Part shown: in pieces, positions 25,310 through 35,140 of the stretch | Layout: each line of letters starts with the position of its first letter | Position numbering within the stretch: position 1 is the stretch's first letter | Source of the DNA: Gemmatales bacterium | Lineage (GTDB): Bacteria; Planctomycetota; Planctomycetia; Gemmatales; HRBIN36 | DNA: 35,199 bases | Direction of reading: 5' to 3' | Assembly (NCBI GenBank): GCA_025055835.1 | Contig: JANWWR010000078.1 | Span: 1 to 35,199 of the forward strand | Program-made: the position numbers and the translations under genes | Notes under the pieces: model-generated | The model's input: the letters and a program-made list of their open reading frames with translations, nothing else | Database searches by the model: none | Told to the model about the DNA's origin: nothing

Positions 25310-26410
25310 TCAACGGCCCGTCTTGAGAAACTCCTTGATGCTTTGCAGGATGTGTTCCCGATCCGGGATCCGGCTGACGACCAGGTTCTCCCGGCCGTCG
25401 GTCAGGTCCTTGATGTAGTCCAGGAACTCGCCGCTGCCGTAGGGGCTTTCCACCTGTCCGTAGCCGAACAGATTCAGTTTCGGCAGCAGCCGTTCCTGAA
25501 GGATTTCCAGGCAGGTGGGGATGTCATCACCCCAGTTGTCGCCGTCGGAGAAGTGGAACGCATAGATGTTCCAGTCGTCCGGCGGATAGCGTTTCTGGAT
25601 GATCTTGTCGCAAAGGTCGTAGGCGGAACTGATCTTCGTGCCGCCGCTTTCGCGGGTGTGGTAGAAGGTGTGCTCGTCCACCTCCTGGGCGACGGCGTCG
25701 TGAATGATGTACACCCGCTCTACGCCCTTGTAGTGGGCCTTGATCCAGGTGTCGATCCAGAAGGCCTCGATGCGGACGATCTCTTTCTGCTCGTCGGTCA
25801 TGCTGCCGGAGACGTCCATCATGTACATGATGCAGGCGACGCTCTGCGGCAGGGGCACTTCTTTCCAGCTGCGGTACTGCTTATCCTCGCGGATGGGGAT
25901 GACCACCGGCTCCTCGGGACTGTACGTGCCGGAGGCGATCTGCCGCCGCAAGGCCCGCTTGAAGGTGCGCTTGAAGTGTCGCAGTGATTCGGGACCGGCC
26001 TGGCGGATGCCGGTGTAACGTTCGCGGGTGGTGACGATGTTCTTGCGGCCCTTGGGGGTGATGCGCGGCAGGGCCAGTTCCTCGCCGAGGATTTCGGCCA
26101 GTTCCTGAAGCGTCAGTTCGACTTCGAGGATGTGGCCGCCCGGCTGGTCGCCGGCCTTGGCTCCGTCGCCTTCCTGCGGCGGGGTGAGGGCCTGACCAGG
26201 CTGGCCTTCGCCCTGGCCGACACCGCCGGTCCCCTTGCGGCCGTAGCGGAACTGCGGGATTTCGATCTGGGGCAGCGGAATGCTGACCAGATCGTTGCCT
26301 TTCTTGCCGATCATCTCGCCGCGGGTGATGTACTTGCTGAGGCTCGACTTCACCTTGCCGCGGACGATCTTGCGAAAGCGCTGGTAATCCCGCTCGATCT
26401 TCTGGCCCAT
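25310..26410 (-). CDS. yeaH: DUF444 (YeaH-type) von Willebrand A domain protein
   Basis: This 366-residue protein is the YeaH/YhbH type. Its N-terminal part (1-60) is basic and opens [16 protein letters not shown] as in the family. A glycine/glutamine-rich flexible stretch runs at about 58-92, then comes a helical region. A VWA domain follows with MIDAS motif DVSGSM at 199-204 and [10 protein letters not shown] and SGGTKISSA downstream, which supply the other metal-site residues. In enteric bacteria it is co-expressed with the YeaG (PrkA) kinase under starvation. The gene starts 24 bp after prkA and has GAGG 7 nt before its ATG. The metal-dependent VWA probably mediates complex assembly; enzymatic activity is not known. 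Confidence 0.94.
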   Translation of the reverse strand: MGQKIERDYQRFRKIVRGKVKSSLSKYITRGEMIGKKGNDLVSIPLPQIEIPQFRYGRKGTGGVGQGEGQPGQALTPPQEGDGAKAGDQPGGHILEVELTLQELAEILGEELALPRITPKGRKNIVTTRERYTGIRQAGPESLRHFKRTFKRALRRQIASGTYSPEEPVVIPIREDKQYRSWKEVPLPQSVACIMYMMDVSGSMTDEQKEIVRIEAFWIDTWIKAHYKGVERVYIIHDAVAQEVDEHTFYHTRESGGTKISSAYDLCDKIIQKRYPPDDWNIYAFHFSDGDNWGDDIPTCLEILQERLLPKLNLFGYGQVESPYGSGEFLDYIKDLTDGRENLVVSRIPDREHILQSIKEFLKTGR

Positions 26411-26434
26411 GGCCGCCTCGTTCCCGTTCCGCCG

Positions 26435-28480
<2,046 letters not shown>

Positions 28481-29178
28481 GTTCTTCCTCCCTACGGGCC
28501 GGGGGATGCGCTATGCGGCTGGTACGGCCGCGATCGTCGCCACCGGCCACGGTCGGCTTCTTGGAGAAACTTGTCAAAGGTACCGTGCGGTCAGTCAGGA
28601 AGCGTGAGGCTGTGCTGCTTCCCCGGCAACCCGGACCCGCGGTTGGTGTGCCGCGAAGCCGGTTCCTCTGGGACCGCCAGATGGTGATGCCAGGATAATG
28701 TGTCAGACCAGGGGGAACTCCCCAACCCGCCCAGCATGGGCCATTGCTGCGCAGTCAGGGGCTGCTTGTTCATTTGCAGGCGTTCCTTGTGTCATTAGTC
28801 ATCCTAACCATCGTGCCCGGCCAGGTCAAATGAGCGAACCAATCGCCTGCCTGGTCCTCGCGTCGGGCTGGAATCCTTCCCTGGACTCACGATTCCGCTC
28901 ACCCGTGGGGACGCCGCGGCCAGCGAAACTTGCAGAGAATCAGCAGGTCTCGGCGATCGCGGCATCGTCCCGGCTTGACGCCCTCCAAGCCTTAACCCCA
29001 TAGCATACGCAGCGCCTCCGGCCCCATGTCAAGAGAGGTTTCGAGGCAAACATGGCGACGCAGAGTTTCACTCTTGTTGAAGCGGCAGCAGAGTTCTCTT
29101 GGGGTGACTGTGGTTGTAGCGGGCGGCTTCGGCACGGTCGCGATAAGCCCCGGACCGCACCTCTGACTCGTCAACAGG
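28481..29178. other. Non-coding stretch upstream of prkA
   Basis: About 700 bp with no convincing gene on either strand. Open frames here are short and lack ribosome sites or family resemblance. It must contain the prkA promoter, but no good -35/-10 pair was found. It borders the transposase remnant, so part of it may be decayed insertion-sequence DNA, although I could not recognise any other fragment of one. Confidence 0.5.
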
Positions 29179-29471
29179 TTACACCGCCACGTTCCGCAAA
29201 CTCGCCATCACCCGCGGCGAATACCCCGTCCGCACCCGACACCGATCCTCCGTCAACAGCCCATCCCGCACCCATACAACTTGTTCTTAATCGCCCAGTG
29301 CTTCCGACTCACCGTCAACAACTCCGCCGGCCCCGCCTCCTCCGGACCCAGACTGGTGAACCCATCCACCACCTCCCGCGTCGCCCGCTTCCCCTTCACC
29401 TGACGAATCCGCTCGATCTCAAAGACCTGCCGCACCCCCCGGCCAACCCAACGCCCGCAATCCCGCCCCAC
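29179..29471 (-). pseudogene. ISAs1-type transposase, C-terminal remnant with frameshift
   Basis: Only the last 95 or so residues of a transposase normally near 370 remain. The first frame gives GVRQVFEIERIRQVKGKR, then REVVDGFTSLGPEEAGPAEL and HWAIKNKLY, which match the ISAs1 pattern (R.VF.IER.R..KG...REVVYGITSL...W.IEN.LH). Around 29275 one base is missing; shifting frame continues with WVRDGLLTEDRCRVRTGY and SPRVMASLRNVAV, then TAA at 29179-29181, again as in ISAs1 (VRDVTxGEDxCRVR...LRN). Upstream, an in-frame TGA cuts it off near 29485. No terminal inverted repeats were found. It is dead, and lies 230 bp from a tRNA gene. Confidence 0.78.
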
Positions 29472-29661
29472 TCCAACTACTCACCCGAAGTTTTCGCTCC
29501 TTGCACCGACTTCACCACCTTAACCGTGGAAGCGGCCGAAGTCAGCCAGAGATTGGGGCCTACTCGGTTCTCCTAGGGGGGAAGGACCGCAACCCAATCC
29601 AACACGCGCCTCTTTGCTAAGACTTGGTCATGCGTCGCCCTAGGATTTCCGAGGAGGCCTC

Positions 29662-29690
29662 TTGCTGGCTTAAAACCCGGTACATATATT
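29662..29690 (+). promoter_or_regulatory. Putative promoter of tRNA-Asp
   Basis: TTGCTG (29662-29667) and TATATT (29685-29690) are separated by 17 bp, with initiation expected near 29697, seven bases before the mature tRNA. The -10 matches 5 of 6 bases; the -35 matches the TTG only. The local AT-rich patch (TACATATATT) stands out in this GC-rich DNA. Confidence 0.55.
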
Positions 29691-29703
29691 TGCTGTTGAG
29701 AAA

Positions 29704-29777
<74 letters not shown>

Positions 29778-29992
29778 CTGGGGTTTTGATTTCACGCCGC
29801 AGGATTTCCAGCTAGCAAGAACTGGAACAAGCATTTCACTGCGACCAGTCGGAGCAGTCTCGCATCTTCGTCTTCCATCGTCCGTCCTTCGGTTCCTGCA
29901 CCGCTTGTCACCCGCAGGATACCCGGGCCAGGAAAGTATTCCGAACCAAAGGGCTGACGGCCCGCCGTGTGCAACAAACAATTCGCTAAGCG

Positions 29993-30020
29993 ACCCGGGA
30001 AGCTGACGCTTTCCGCTCGC
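29993..30020 (-). repeat. Palindromic element, GAGCGG...GTCA type (copy in reverse orientation)
   Basis: On the minus strand it reads GCGAGC, then a stem GGAAAGC-GTCA-GCTTCCC (7 bp with one G-T pair), then GGGT. This is the same frame as the copies at 30228 and 32693. Confidence 0.65.
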
Positions 30021-30083
30021 CATGGTGTACAGGACTCGCTTCCTGCTGGCAGCAATGACGACAAACAGAAATGCCGCTCACAA

Positions 30084-30112
30084 GGCGAGCAGGGCGCCTC
30101 AGTGCCGCGGTA
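30084..30112 (+). repeat. Palindromic element, GAGC...CTCA type
   Basis: Starts GGCGAGC and ends CGCGGTA. The inner stem GGCGC-CTCA-GTGCC (30093-30106) has one G-T pair. It is more diverged than the other copies but keeps the head, the loop ending in CA and the CGGT tail. Confidence 0.5.
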
Positions 30113-30114
30113 CA

Positions 30115-30139
30115 CCCTCGCTGACGCTTCGGGTTACAG
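30115..30139 (-). repeat. 25-bp exact direct repeat, copy 1
   Basis: Identical over 25 bp to 30194-30218 (begins CCCTCGCTGACGC on the plus strand, ends GGGTTACAG). Read on the minus strand it holds the GCGTCAGC core shared with the hairpin elements, flanked by CCC and GGG. It is a short-interspersed repeat type I associate with planctomycete genomes. Confidence 0.8.
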
Positions 30140-30140
30140 T

Positions 30141-30178
30141 TTTCACGGCGAGCGGGGCACGTGAGTGTCCCGGTGAAA
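30141..30178 (+). repeat. Palindromic element with extended outer stem
   Basis: TTTCAC (30141-30146) pairs with GTGAAA (30173-30178) around an inner hairpin GGGCAC-GTGA-GTGTCC set in the frame GGCGAGCG...CGGTGA. It lies between the two 25-bp direct repeats. Confidence 0.65.
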
Positions 30179-30193
30179 TTGCGGGGCACTGCT

Positions 30194-30218
30194 CCCTCGC
30201 TGACGCTTCGGGTTACAG
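30194..30218 (-). repeat. 25-bp exact direct repeat, copy 2
   Basis: An exact copy of 30115-30139, 79 bp away. Flanks differ on both sides, so the unit is bounded at 25 bp. Confidence 0.8.
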
Positions 30219-30227
30219 ACATGGGAG

Positions 30228-30254
30228 CCGAGCGGCGGGCGTCAGCCCGCCGTG
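30228..30254 (+). repeat. Palindromic element, canonical copy
   Basis: CCGAGC, then a perfect 7-bp stem GGCGGGC-GTCA-GCCCGCC (30234-30251), then GTG. This is the clearest single-unit copy of the family in the window. Confidence 0.75.
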
Positions 30255-30618
30255 CCCCCAACAGGCCGCCAGCGTCTGGTCGTGGATCAGCGTCATCGCC
30301 AGCCACGGTGTCCCCTCGGAAGTTCTTGCCAGAAGGGGCGTGACTTCCTCTCGAGGACGGGACTTGGAGAAGTCCTGGGTTTTGCTCAGTGTCGGCGACG
30401 GCAATTCTGAGGAGCTCTCCCGCCCTCGACGACAACGGTTCGGGCAATCCCATGACGGGCCTTGGACATGTCGAGAGAATTGGAGTCGGTTCATCAGATC
30501 AGCATCGTGCCGGTCAAATGCACTTTTCGCGCAATGGGGCCGAGGTGATTGACACTGCGTGACCTGTCTGCCAAGCTAGGGAAATTGGTTTTTCCTTTTG
30601 CCGGAGGATTCACACCGG

Positions 30619-31623
30619 ATGAGCGACACTGCCGACCTGCAAGCCGTCAACGCCTTGCGTGCAGCCCACCAACAGCTTCGCACGGAACTGGCCAAAGTCA
30701 TTGTCGGGCAGGAACATGTGTTGGACCAACTTCTTATGGCCATCTTCTGCCGGGGTCATGCATTGCTTGTCGGCGTGCCCGGCTTGGCCAAGACGCTCAT
30801 GGTCAGCACCCTGGCCCAGGCCCTCGACCTGACCTTCAAACGCATCCAGTTCACGCCGGATTTGATGCCGACCGACATCACCGGCACCGAGGTCATTCAG
30901 GATGACCCGGTCACCCGCCAGCGGGTCTTCAAGTTTCTCAAAGGCCCGATCTTCGCCAACATCGTGTTGGCCGACGAAATCAACCGCACCCCGCCCAAGA
31001 CACAGGCCGCCCTTCTGGAAGCAATGCAGGAGCGCAAGGTGTCCATCGGCGGCGTGGATCATCCCATGCCCGATCCGTTCTTTGTCCTGGCCACGCAGAA
31101 CCCTATCGAGCAGGAAGGCACCTATCCGCTTCCCGAGGCGCAACTCGACCGCTTCCTGTTCATGATCCGCGTGGACTATCCGTCCGAGGCGGAGGAAGAG
31201 CAGATCATGCGGCTGGGCAGCGGTGACGTGTCAGCCACGGTCAACAAGGTCTTGCACGGCGAGGACATCTTGAGGCTTCAACGGGTCATTCGCCGGGTCC
31301 CGGTGGCCGATCATGTTTTTGCCTATGCCCGGAAGATCACCCGCATGACCCGGCCCAACACGCCGGAGGCTCCCGATTTCGTCAACCGCTGGCTGACCTG
31401 GGGCGCGGGACCGCGGGCCAGCATGAATCTGATCCTCGCCGCCAAGGCCCATGCCGTGCTGCGGGGACGGCACCACGTCAGTGCCGACGACGTGGCCGCC
31501 GTCGCTCCGCCGATCCTGCGGCATCGGCTCATCCCCAACTTCACGGCCCAGAGCGAAGGTGTGCAGGCCGACGATATCGTGCGGCGGATCGTCCAGGCCG
31601 TTCCCAAGAATCAGGCGGCTTGA
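30619..31623 (+). CDS. MoxR family AAA ATPase
   Basis: This 334-residue AAA+ ATPase has Walker A GVPGLAKT at 52-59, Walker B VLADEINR at 116-123, sensor-1 region ATQNPIEQEGTYPLPEAQLDRF (in two adjoining family blocks) and a C-terminal lid. MoxR proteins act as chaperones that insert metals or assemble complexes, usually with the DUF58 and VWA proteins encoded next to them, as here. The ATG at 30619-30621 has GGAGGA (30603-30608) 10 nt upstream; an upstream TTG in frame overlaps that site and can be dismissed. The DUF58 gene follows after 120 bp. It is the likely first gene of this operon. Confidence 0.95.
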   Translation: MSDTADLQAVNALRAAHQQLRTELAKVIVGQEHVLDQLLMAIFCRGHALLVGVPGLAKTLMVSTLAQALDLTFKRIQFTPDLMPTDITGTEVIQDDPVTRQRVFKFLKGPIFANIVLADEINRTPPKTQAALLEAMQERKVSIGGVDHPMPDPFFVLATQNPIEQEGTYPLPEAQLDRFLFMIRVDYPSEAEEEQIMRLGSGDVSATVNKVLHGEDILRLQRVIRRVPVADHVFAYARKITRMTRPNTPEAPDFVNRWLTWGAGPRASMNLILAAKAHAVLRGRHHVSADDVAAVAPPILRHRLIPNFTAQSEGVQADDIVRRIVQAVPKNQAA

Positions 31624-31743
31624 ACCAGAGAGCTAACGTTCTCGGCTCGCCGCGGATACCACCGTTTGCTTGCCGGACATGATTGTGCTCTGCTGATCGA
31701 GTATGGCTGCCTCCCTGTTGCCGGAATCCTGAGTGATCTCGCC

Positions 31744-32634
31744 ATGCTGACCAACCTTGAATCGAATCTTCTGGCCCGAGCCGAGGTCCTCGGCATCAAG
31801 GCCCGAACCATCGTCGAAGGACTTCGGGTCGGGGAGCATCGCAGCCCGTATCGCGGCTTCTCCGTCGAGTTTGTGCAACACCGGGAATACGTCCCCGGCG
31901 ATGACATCCGACACATCGACTGGAAAGTGTACGGCCGCTCTGAGCGCTACACGATCAAGCAGTATGAGCAGGAAACGAACTTTATCGGGCACATTCTGCT
32001 CGATGCCAGTCGTTCCATGCTCTACGGCGAGGGAGACAGCAACAAACTGGCCTACGCCAAGCTGCTGGCAGCGGTTCTCGGCTACCTGATCGTTCATCAG
32101 CGTGACAGCGCCAGCCTGGCAATCTTCGACGACAAATGGCGGACTATCCTGCCGCCGAGCAGTCAGCCGGGACATGTGACGGCCATGCTGCATGCCTTGG
32201 AAACCACCATTCCGCGGGATAAGACGCGGATCGGCCCGCTTTTGCACGAAGTTGCCGACAAGATTCGCCGTCGCGGCCTCGTCTTCCTGATCTCCGACTG
32301 TTTCGACGACGTGCCGGGGCTGCTTCACGGCCTGCGGCACCTGCGGTTTCAGGGACACGAGGTCACCGTCTTCCATGTCCTGCACCACGACGAACTGGAT
32401 TTCCCGTTCGAGGGGATGGTCCGCTTTGAGGGGCTGGAAGACCTGGACAGGTATCTGACCCGACCGCCGCTCATCCGCCCAGCCTACCTGAGGGCCTTGG
32501 AGACGTTCTTGAAGGAACTTCAGCAGGGCTGCGAGGCGGATCAGTGCGACTACGTTCTGATGGACACGAGCCGACCGCTCGGTGATGCCCTGGGCGAATA
32601 CCTGGCACGTCGGCTGCGGGTAAAACGCCTGTAA
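31744..32634 (+). CDS. DUF58 domain-containing protein
   Basis: This 296-residue protein has the DUF58 core motif REYVPGDDIRHIDW at 47-60, followed by VYGRSERYTIKQYEQETN. A degenerate VWA-like domain starts with LLDASRSM at 85-92, a partial MIDAS. In this family the protein bridges MoxR and the membrane VWA proteins. No membrane helix is seen. I start at ATG 31744-31746, where homology begins; the ribosome site there is poor (GAGTGAT further off), and the frame is open 26 codons further left to a TTG. A repeat array fills the 130 bp that separate it from the BatA-type gene. Confidence 0.92.
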   Translation: MLTNLESNLLARAEVLGIKARTIVEGLRVGEHRSPYRGFSVEFVQHREYVPGDDIRHIDWKVYGRSERYTIKQYEQETNFIGHILLDASRSMLYGEGDSNKLAYAKLLAAVLGYLIVHQRDSASLAIFDDKWRTILPPSSQPGHVTAMLHALETTIPRDKTRIGPLLHEVADKIRRRGLVFLISDCFDDVPGLLHGLRHLRFQGHEVTVFHVLHHDELDFPFEGMVRFEGLEDLDRYLTRPPLIRPAYLRALETFLKELQQGCEADQCDYVLMDTSRPLGDALGEYLARRLRVKRL

Positions 32635-32638
32635 GCCC

Positions 32639-32750
32639 CCGAGCGGAGGGCGTTGCAAATTGCCGAGCGGAGGGCGATAGCAGCAGGCAAGGCCGAGCGG
32701 AGGGCGTCAGCCCTCCGTGAAACCAGGAGATCGCCCTCCCCCGCTCACGC
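32639..32750 (+). repeat. Tandem half-units plus closing hairpin between DUF58 and BatA genes
   Basis: CCGAGCGGAGGGCG occurs three times, at 32639, 32663 and 32693 (24 and 30 bp apart), each followed by a different tail. The third continues into a perfect hairpin GGAGGGC-GTCA-GCCCTCC (32699-32716) and GTGA. An inverted partial copy, CGCCCTCCCCCGCTCACGC, follows at 32732-32750. The array begins 5 bp after the DUF58 stop and ends 17 bp before the next start codon, so it is in the transcript of the operon. Confidence 0.75.
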
Positions 32751-32767
32751 TGGAAGGACGACACCGC

Positions 32768-35092
32768 ATGGCATTCCTGGCACCGTTAATGCTCCTGGGC
32801 GGATCAGCCGTCGCCATACCAATCATCCTGCACCTGCTGTATCGCAGCCGCTTTCGTCGTGTTCCTTGGGCGGCGATGGAGTTCCTCCGGAAAAGCATCG
32901 AACAGACTCGCCGTCGGCTCAAGTTCCAGGAATGGCTGTTGTTGGCCCTTCGGATCGCTCTTCTGGTACTCTTGGCCCTGGCTTTTGCCCGTCCGGTGAG
33001 CCGGTCCACGGCGCAAAGCGGTTCCTCGGCCAATGATGCGGTGGACGCCGTCTTCGTCTTCGACACCAGCTACAGCATGGACGCCGCCGACGGTCCCACG
33101 ACTCGCCTGGAGCGGGCCAGGCAGGCCGCCTTGGTCGTCCTCGACCATCTGCCCCGGGATTCCACCGTGCAGATCGTGGCCTCCGCCGACCGGGCTGTCC
33201 TCCTGGGACCGAAATCACCGTCCAATCTTTCCCAGGCACGGCAGATCATCGCTGAGTTGCGCACGACCAGCCTAAGTACCGATCATCTGCCCGGTCTGCT
33301 CGAAGCCGAGGAAGCCCTGCGGACGGGTCAGGCAGCCAATAAGGAGCTGTATCTCTTCAGCGACATGCAGGCGCTGGGCTTCGAGAAGCAGCAGTCGGCC
33401 GTGGCGGAGAAGCTGCGGTCGCTGAGCCGATGGGCGACCGTGTACCTGGTCCGCTGCGGCAGCCGTCCCCTCCGTAATGCCACCGTGGCTGCCATCCAGC
33501 CGCAGTCGGGCATTCCTCATGCCGGGGAACGCCTCGGCCTCGCCGTCGTCGTCCGCAACACCAGTCGCGAGCCGATGGCAAATGTCTCCGTCGCCCTCGA
33601 TGCCGCCGGGCAGACCGATTCTCAAGTCGTGCCGCAACTTGCTCCCGGCGAAACCCGCGTAGTCAGTCTCACGGCCCGCTTCGACAAGCCGGGGCTTCAT
33701 CCGCTCCGGGTTCGCCTCAGCCCCGACGATCTCCCTGCCGACAATGTCCTCGATCAAGTGCTTCTCGTCCGCGATCAGGTCCGCGTTCTCGTCGTTGACG
33801 GACGACCCAATGAACGCGAACCGGAGAAGTCATCAAGTTTCTTCCTCATGCACAGTCTGCGGCCTGTGCCCGAAACCGCGTGGGCTCGGTATCCGATCCA
33901 GCCCCGCATGGTGACGCCCCGACAAGCCGCCCCAGCCATGCTGGCCGACAAGGATCTCTGCATCCTGGCCAACGTCCGGCTTGCCTCGTCGGCCTCGGAC
34001 CCCGACGCACTCGCGCCGGAATTCGTGGACCGGCTCGCCGACTTCGTCCGCTCCGGCAAGGGCCTCCTGGTATTTCTCGGCGATCAGGTCAACCCCGTGA
34101 TGTACAACCAAAGCATGGCCCAGAAACATCCCCTGCTGCCGGGTCGGCTCGGTGATGTGGTGCGACTTCCCAACAACGATCCGGTGCGGCTCGATCCCAG
34201 TACCTGCGACCCGCACGGCTATCTGGCCGGTTTTCGGGAGGAGCCGCTCAATCGCATCGGCCAGGTGGAAGTGGATCAATACTTCGGTTTAGATCGGCTC
34301 GATGAAGCTGCCGCCGTGGTGCTGCGCTACAGCGACGGTCGACCAGCCGTCATCCGCCAACGCTTCGGCCAAGGTGCAGTCGTGCTGGTCACCACCAGCC
34401 CTGATCCGTCGTGGACGATCTGGCCGATCTTGCCGACGTTCTTGCCGTTCGTCCACGTCACCCTGGGCCATCTGCTCCAGGAGCAGACGCAGGCCCACAA
34501 CTACGTTGCTGGGGAGACACTGCGTTGGTATCCGTTGGCCCGTCAGGCGGGAAACGCATTCACGCTGATCCGGCCCGATGGCAGTCGAACGGCGGTAAAC
34601 GCTGAAGTTGTCTCGGGTCGGCCCGTGGTCACGCTGCAAGAGACGCATGACGCGGGCCTGTACCAAATAGTGCCAACCGCCGAGGAGGACACACTTCAAG
34701 AGCAGCCACCGACATCACCGAGCGATCAGCAGACCCCCACGGCGAGCGGGCAGGCAACGACATCGTCGAGCGGGCAGCACCCACCTACGGCGAGCGGGCA
34801 GCGTAAGCTGCCCTGTACGCAGCCTAAGCTGCCCGGTACCCTCCCCCAAGCCATCCCCTTCGCCGTCATCCCTGATCTTCGGGAAAGCGAAAATCTGGAA
34901 AGTCTCAGCGATGCTGAACTGGATGCCCGTCTGGGCTTCTCGCCGATCCACCTGACCGCTGGCGACGACATGACCGCTTTCAGCGGCTCGCAGCGGCTCC
35001 ATTGGGAATGGACCCGCTGGCTGTTGGCCGTCGTCGTTTTAGTGGCACTTGCCGAGGTCCTAGTCGCATGGTTGTCCGGGAGGGCCTGGTGA
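32768..35092 (+). CDS. BatA-type VWA domain membrane protein
   Basis: This 774-residue membrane protein opens with the BatA N-terminal double-membrane domain: a first helix near 2-24, the conserved cytoplasmic stretch RSRFRRVPWAAMEFLRKS and a second helix at 56-75. A VWA domain follows with intact MIDAS DTSYSM at 99-104. The middle part (about 240-640) resembles a beta-rich plus amidotransferase-like region (VLVVDGRPN, GKGLLVFLGDQV) found in planctomycete members. A low-complexity linker at 652-691 is encoded by the repeat array; a final helix lies near 750-770. It belongs with the MoxR and DUF58 genes. The ATG at 32768-32770 has GGAAGGA about 11 nt upstream. Homologues in Bacteroides aid aerotolerance; the role in planctomycetes is not established. 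Confidence 0.9.
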   Translation: MAFLAPLMLLGGSAVAIPIILHLLYRSRFRRVPWAAMEFLRKSIEQTRRRLKFQEWLLLALRIALLVLLALAFARPVSRSTAQSGSSANDAVDAVFVFDTSYSMDAADGPTTRLERARQAALVVLDHLPRDSTVQIVASADRAVLLGPKSPSNLSQARQIIAELRTTSLSTDHLPGLLEAEEALRTGQAANKELYLFSDMQALGFEKQQSAVAEKLRSLSRWATVYLVRCGSRPLRNATVAAIQPQSGIPHAGERLGLAVVVRNTSREPMANVSVALDAAGQTDSQVVPQLAPGETRVVSLTARFDKPGLHPLRVRLSPDDLPADNVLDQVLLVRDQVRVLVVDGRPNEREPEKSSSFFLMHSLRPVPETAWARYPIQPRMVTPRQAAPAMLADKDLCILANVRLASSASDPDALAPEFVDRLADFVRSGKGLLVFLGDQVNPVMYNQSMAQKHPLLPGRLGDVVRLPNNDPVRLDPSTCDPHGYLAGFREEPLNRIGQVEVDQYFGLDRLDEAAAVVLRYSDGRPAVIRQRFGQGAVVLVTTSPDPSWTIWPILPTFLPFVHVTLGHLLQEQTQAHNYVAGETLRWYPLARQAGNAFTLIRPDGSRTAVNAEVVSGRPVVTLQETHDAGLYQIVPTAEEDTLQEQPPTSPSDQQTPTASGQATTSSSGQHPPTASGQRKLPCTQPKLPGTLPQAIPFAVIPDLRESENLESLSDAELDARLGFSPIHLTAGDDMTAFSGSQRLHWEWTRWLLAVVVLVALAEVLVAWLSGRAW
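34721..34840 (+). repeat. 24-bp-period repeat array inside the BatA-type gene
   Basis: Units begin with AGCGATCAG or AGCGGGCAG at 34721, 34745, 34769 and 34793, exactly 24 bp apart, with 15 variable bases between. The last unit closes as GGGCAGC-GTAA-GCTGCCC (34796-34813); a second small hairpin GCAGC-CTAA-GCTGC (34819-34832) and CGGTACC follow. It codes in frame for an 8-residue periodic linker (SGQ plus variable residues). Confidence 0.75.
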
Positions 35093-35140
35093 CGCTGGGG
35101 AAAGCGAGTTGCCGATGTCGGAGCGAGGTGAGGAACGAAC

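Larger units (their letters stand above)
29778..30618. other. Repeat-rich non-coding stretch between tRNA-Asp and moxR
   Basis: About 840 bp without a credible gene. The first half (29.95-30.26 kb) is a cluster of short palindromic elements listed separately, and a half-element GGGCTGACGGCCC lies at 29951-29963. The second half has no listed repeats, apart from a 6-bp hairpin GGACTT-GGAG-AAGTCC at 30360-30375 followed by TGGGTTTT. It must hold the moxR promoter; TTGACA at 30549 has no -10 partner at normal spacing. Confidence 0.6.

Noticed and set aside
28698..29003. Possible 101-aa gene in the gap upstream of prkA
   Set aside because: There is no ribosome site, its composition is unlike real genes here, and no recognisable motif is present.
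30549..30554. Perfect TTGACA as moxR promoter
   Set aside because: No -10-like hexamer lies at 15-19 bp. The nearest TAGGGA is 22 bp away, so the match may be chance.
32639..32720. CRISPR array
   Set aside because: Heads are only 7-14 bp, spacing is 24-30 bp, units are few and the end is a hairpin. No Cas gene is present. It fits a palindromic repeat family better.
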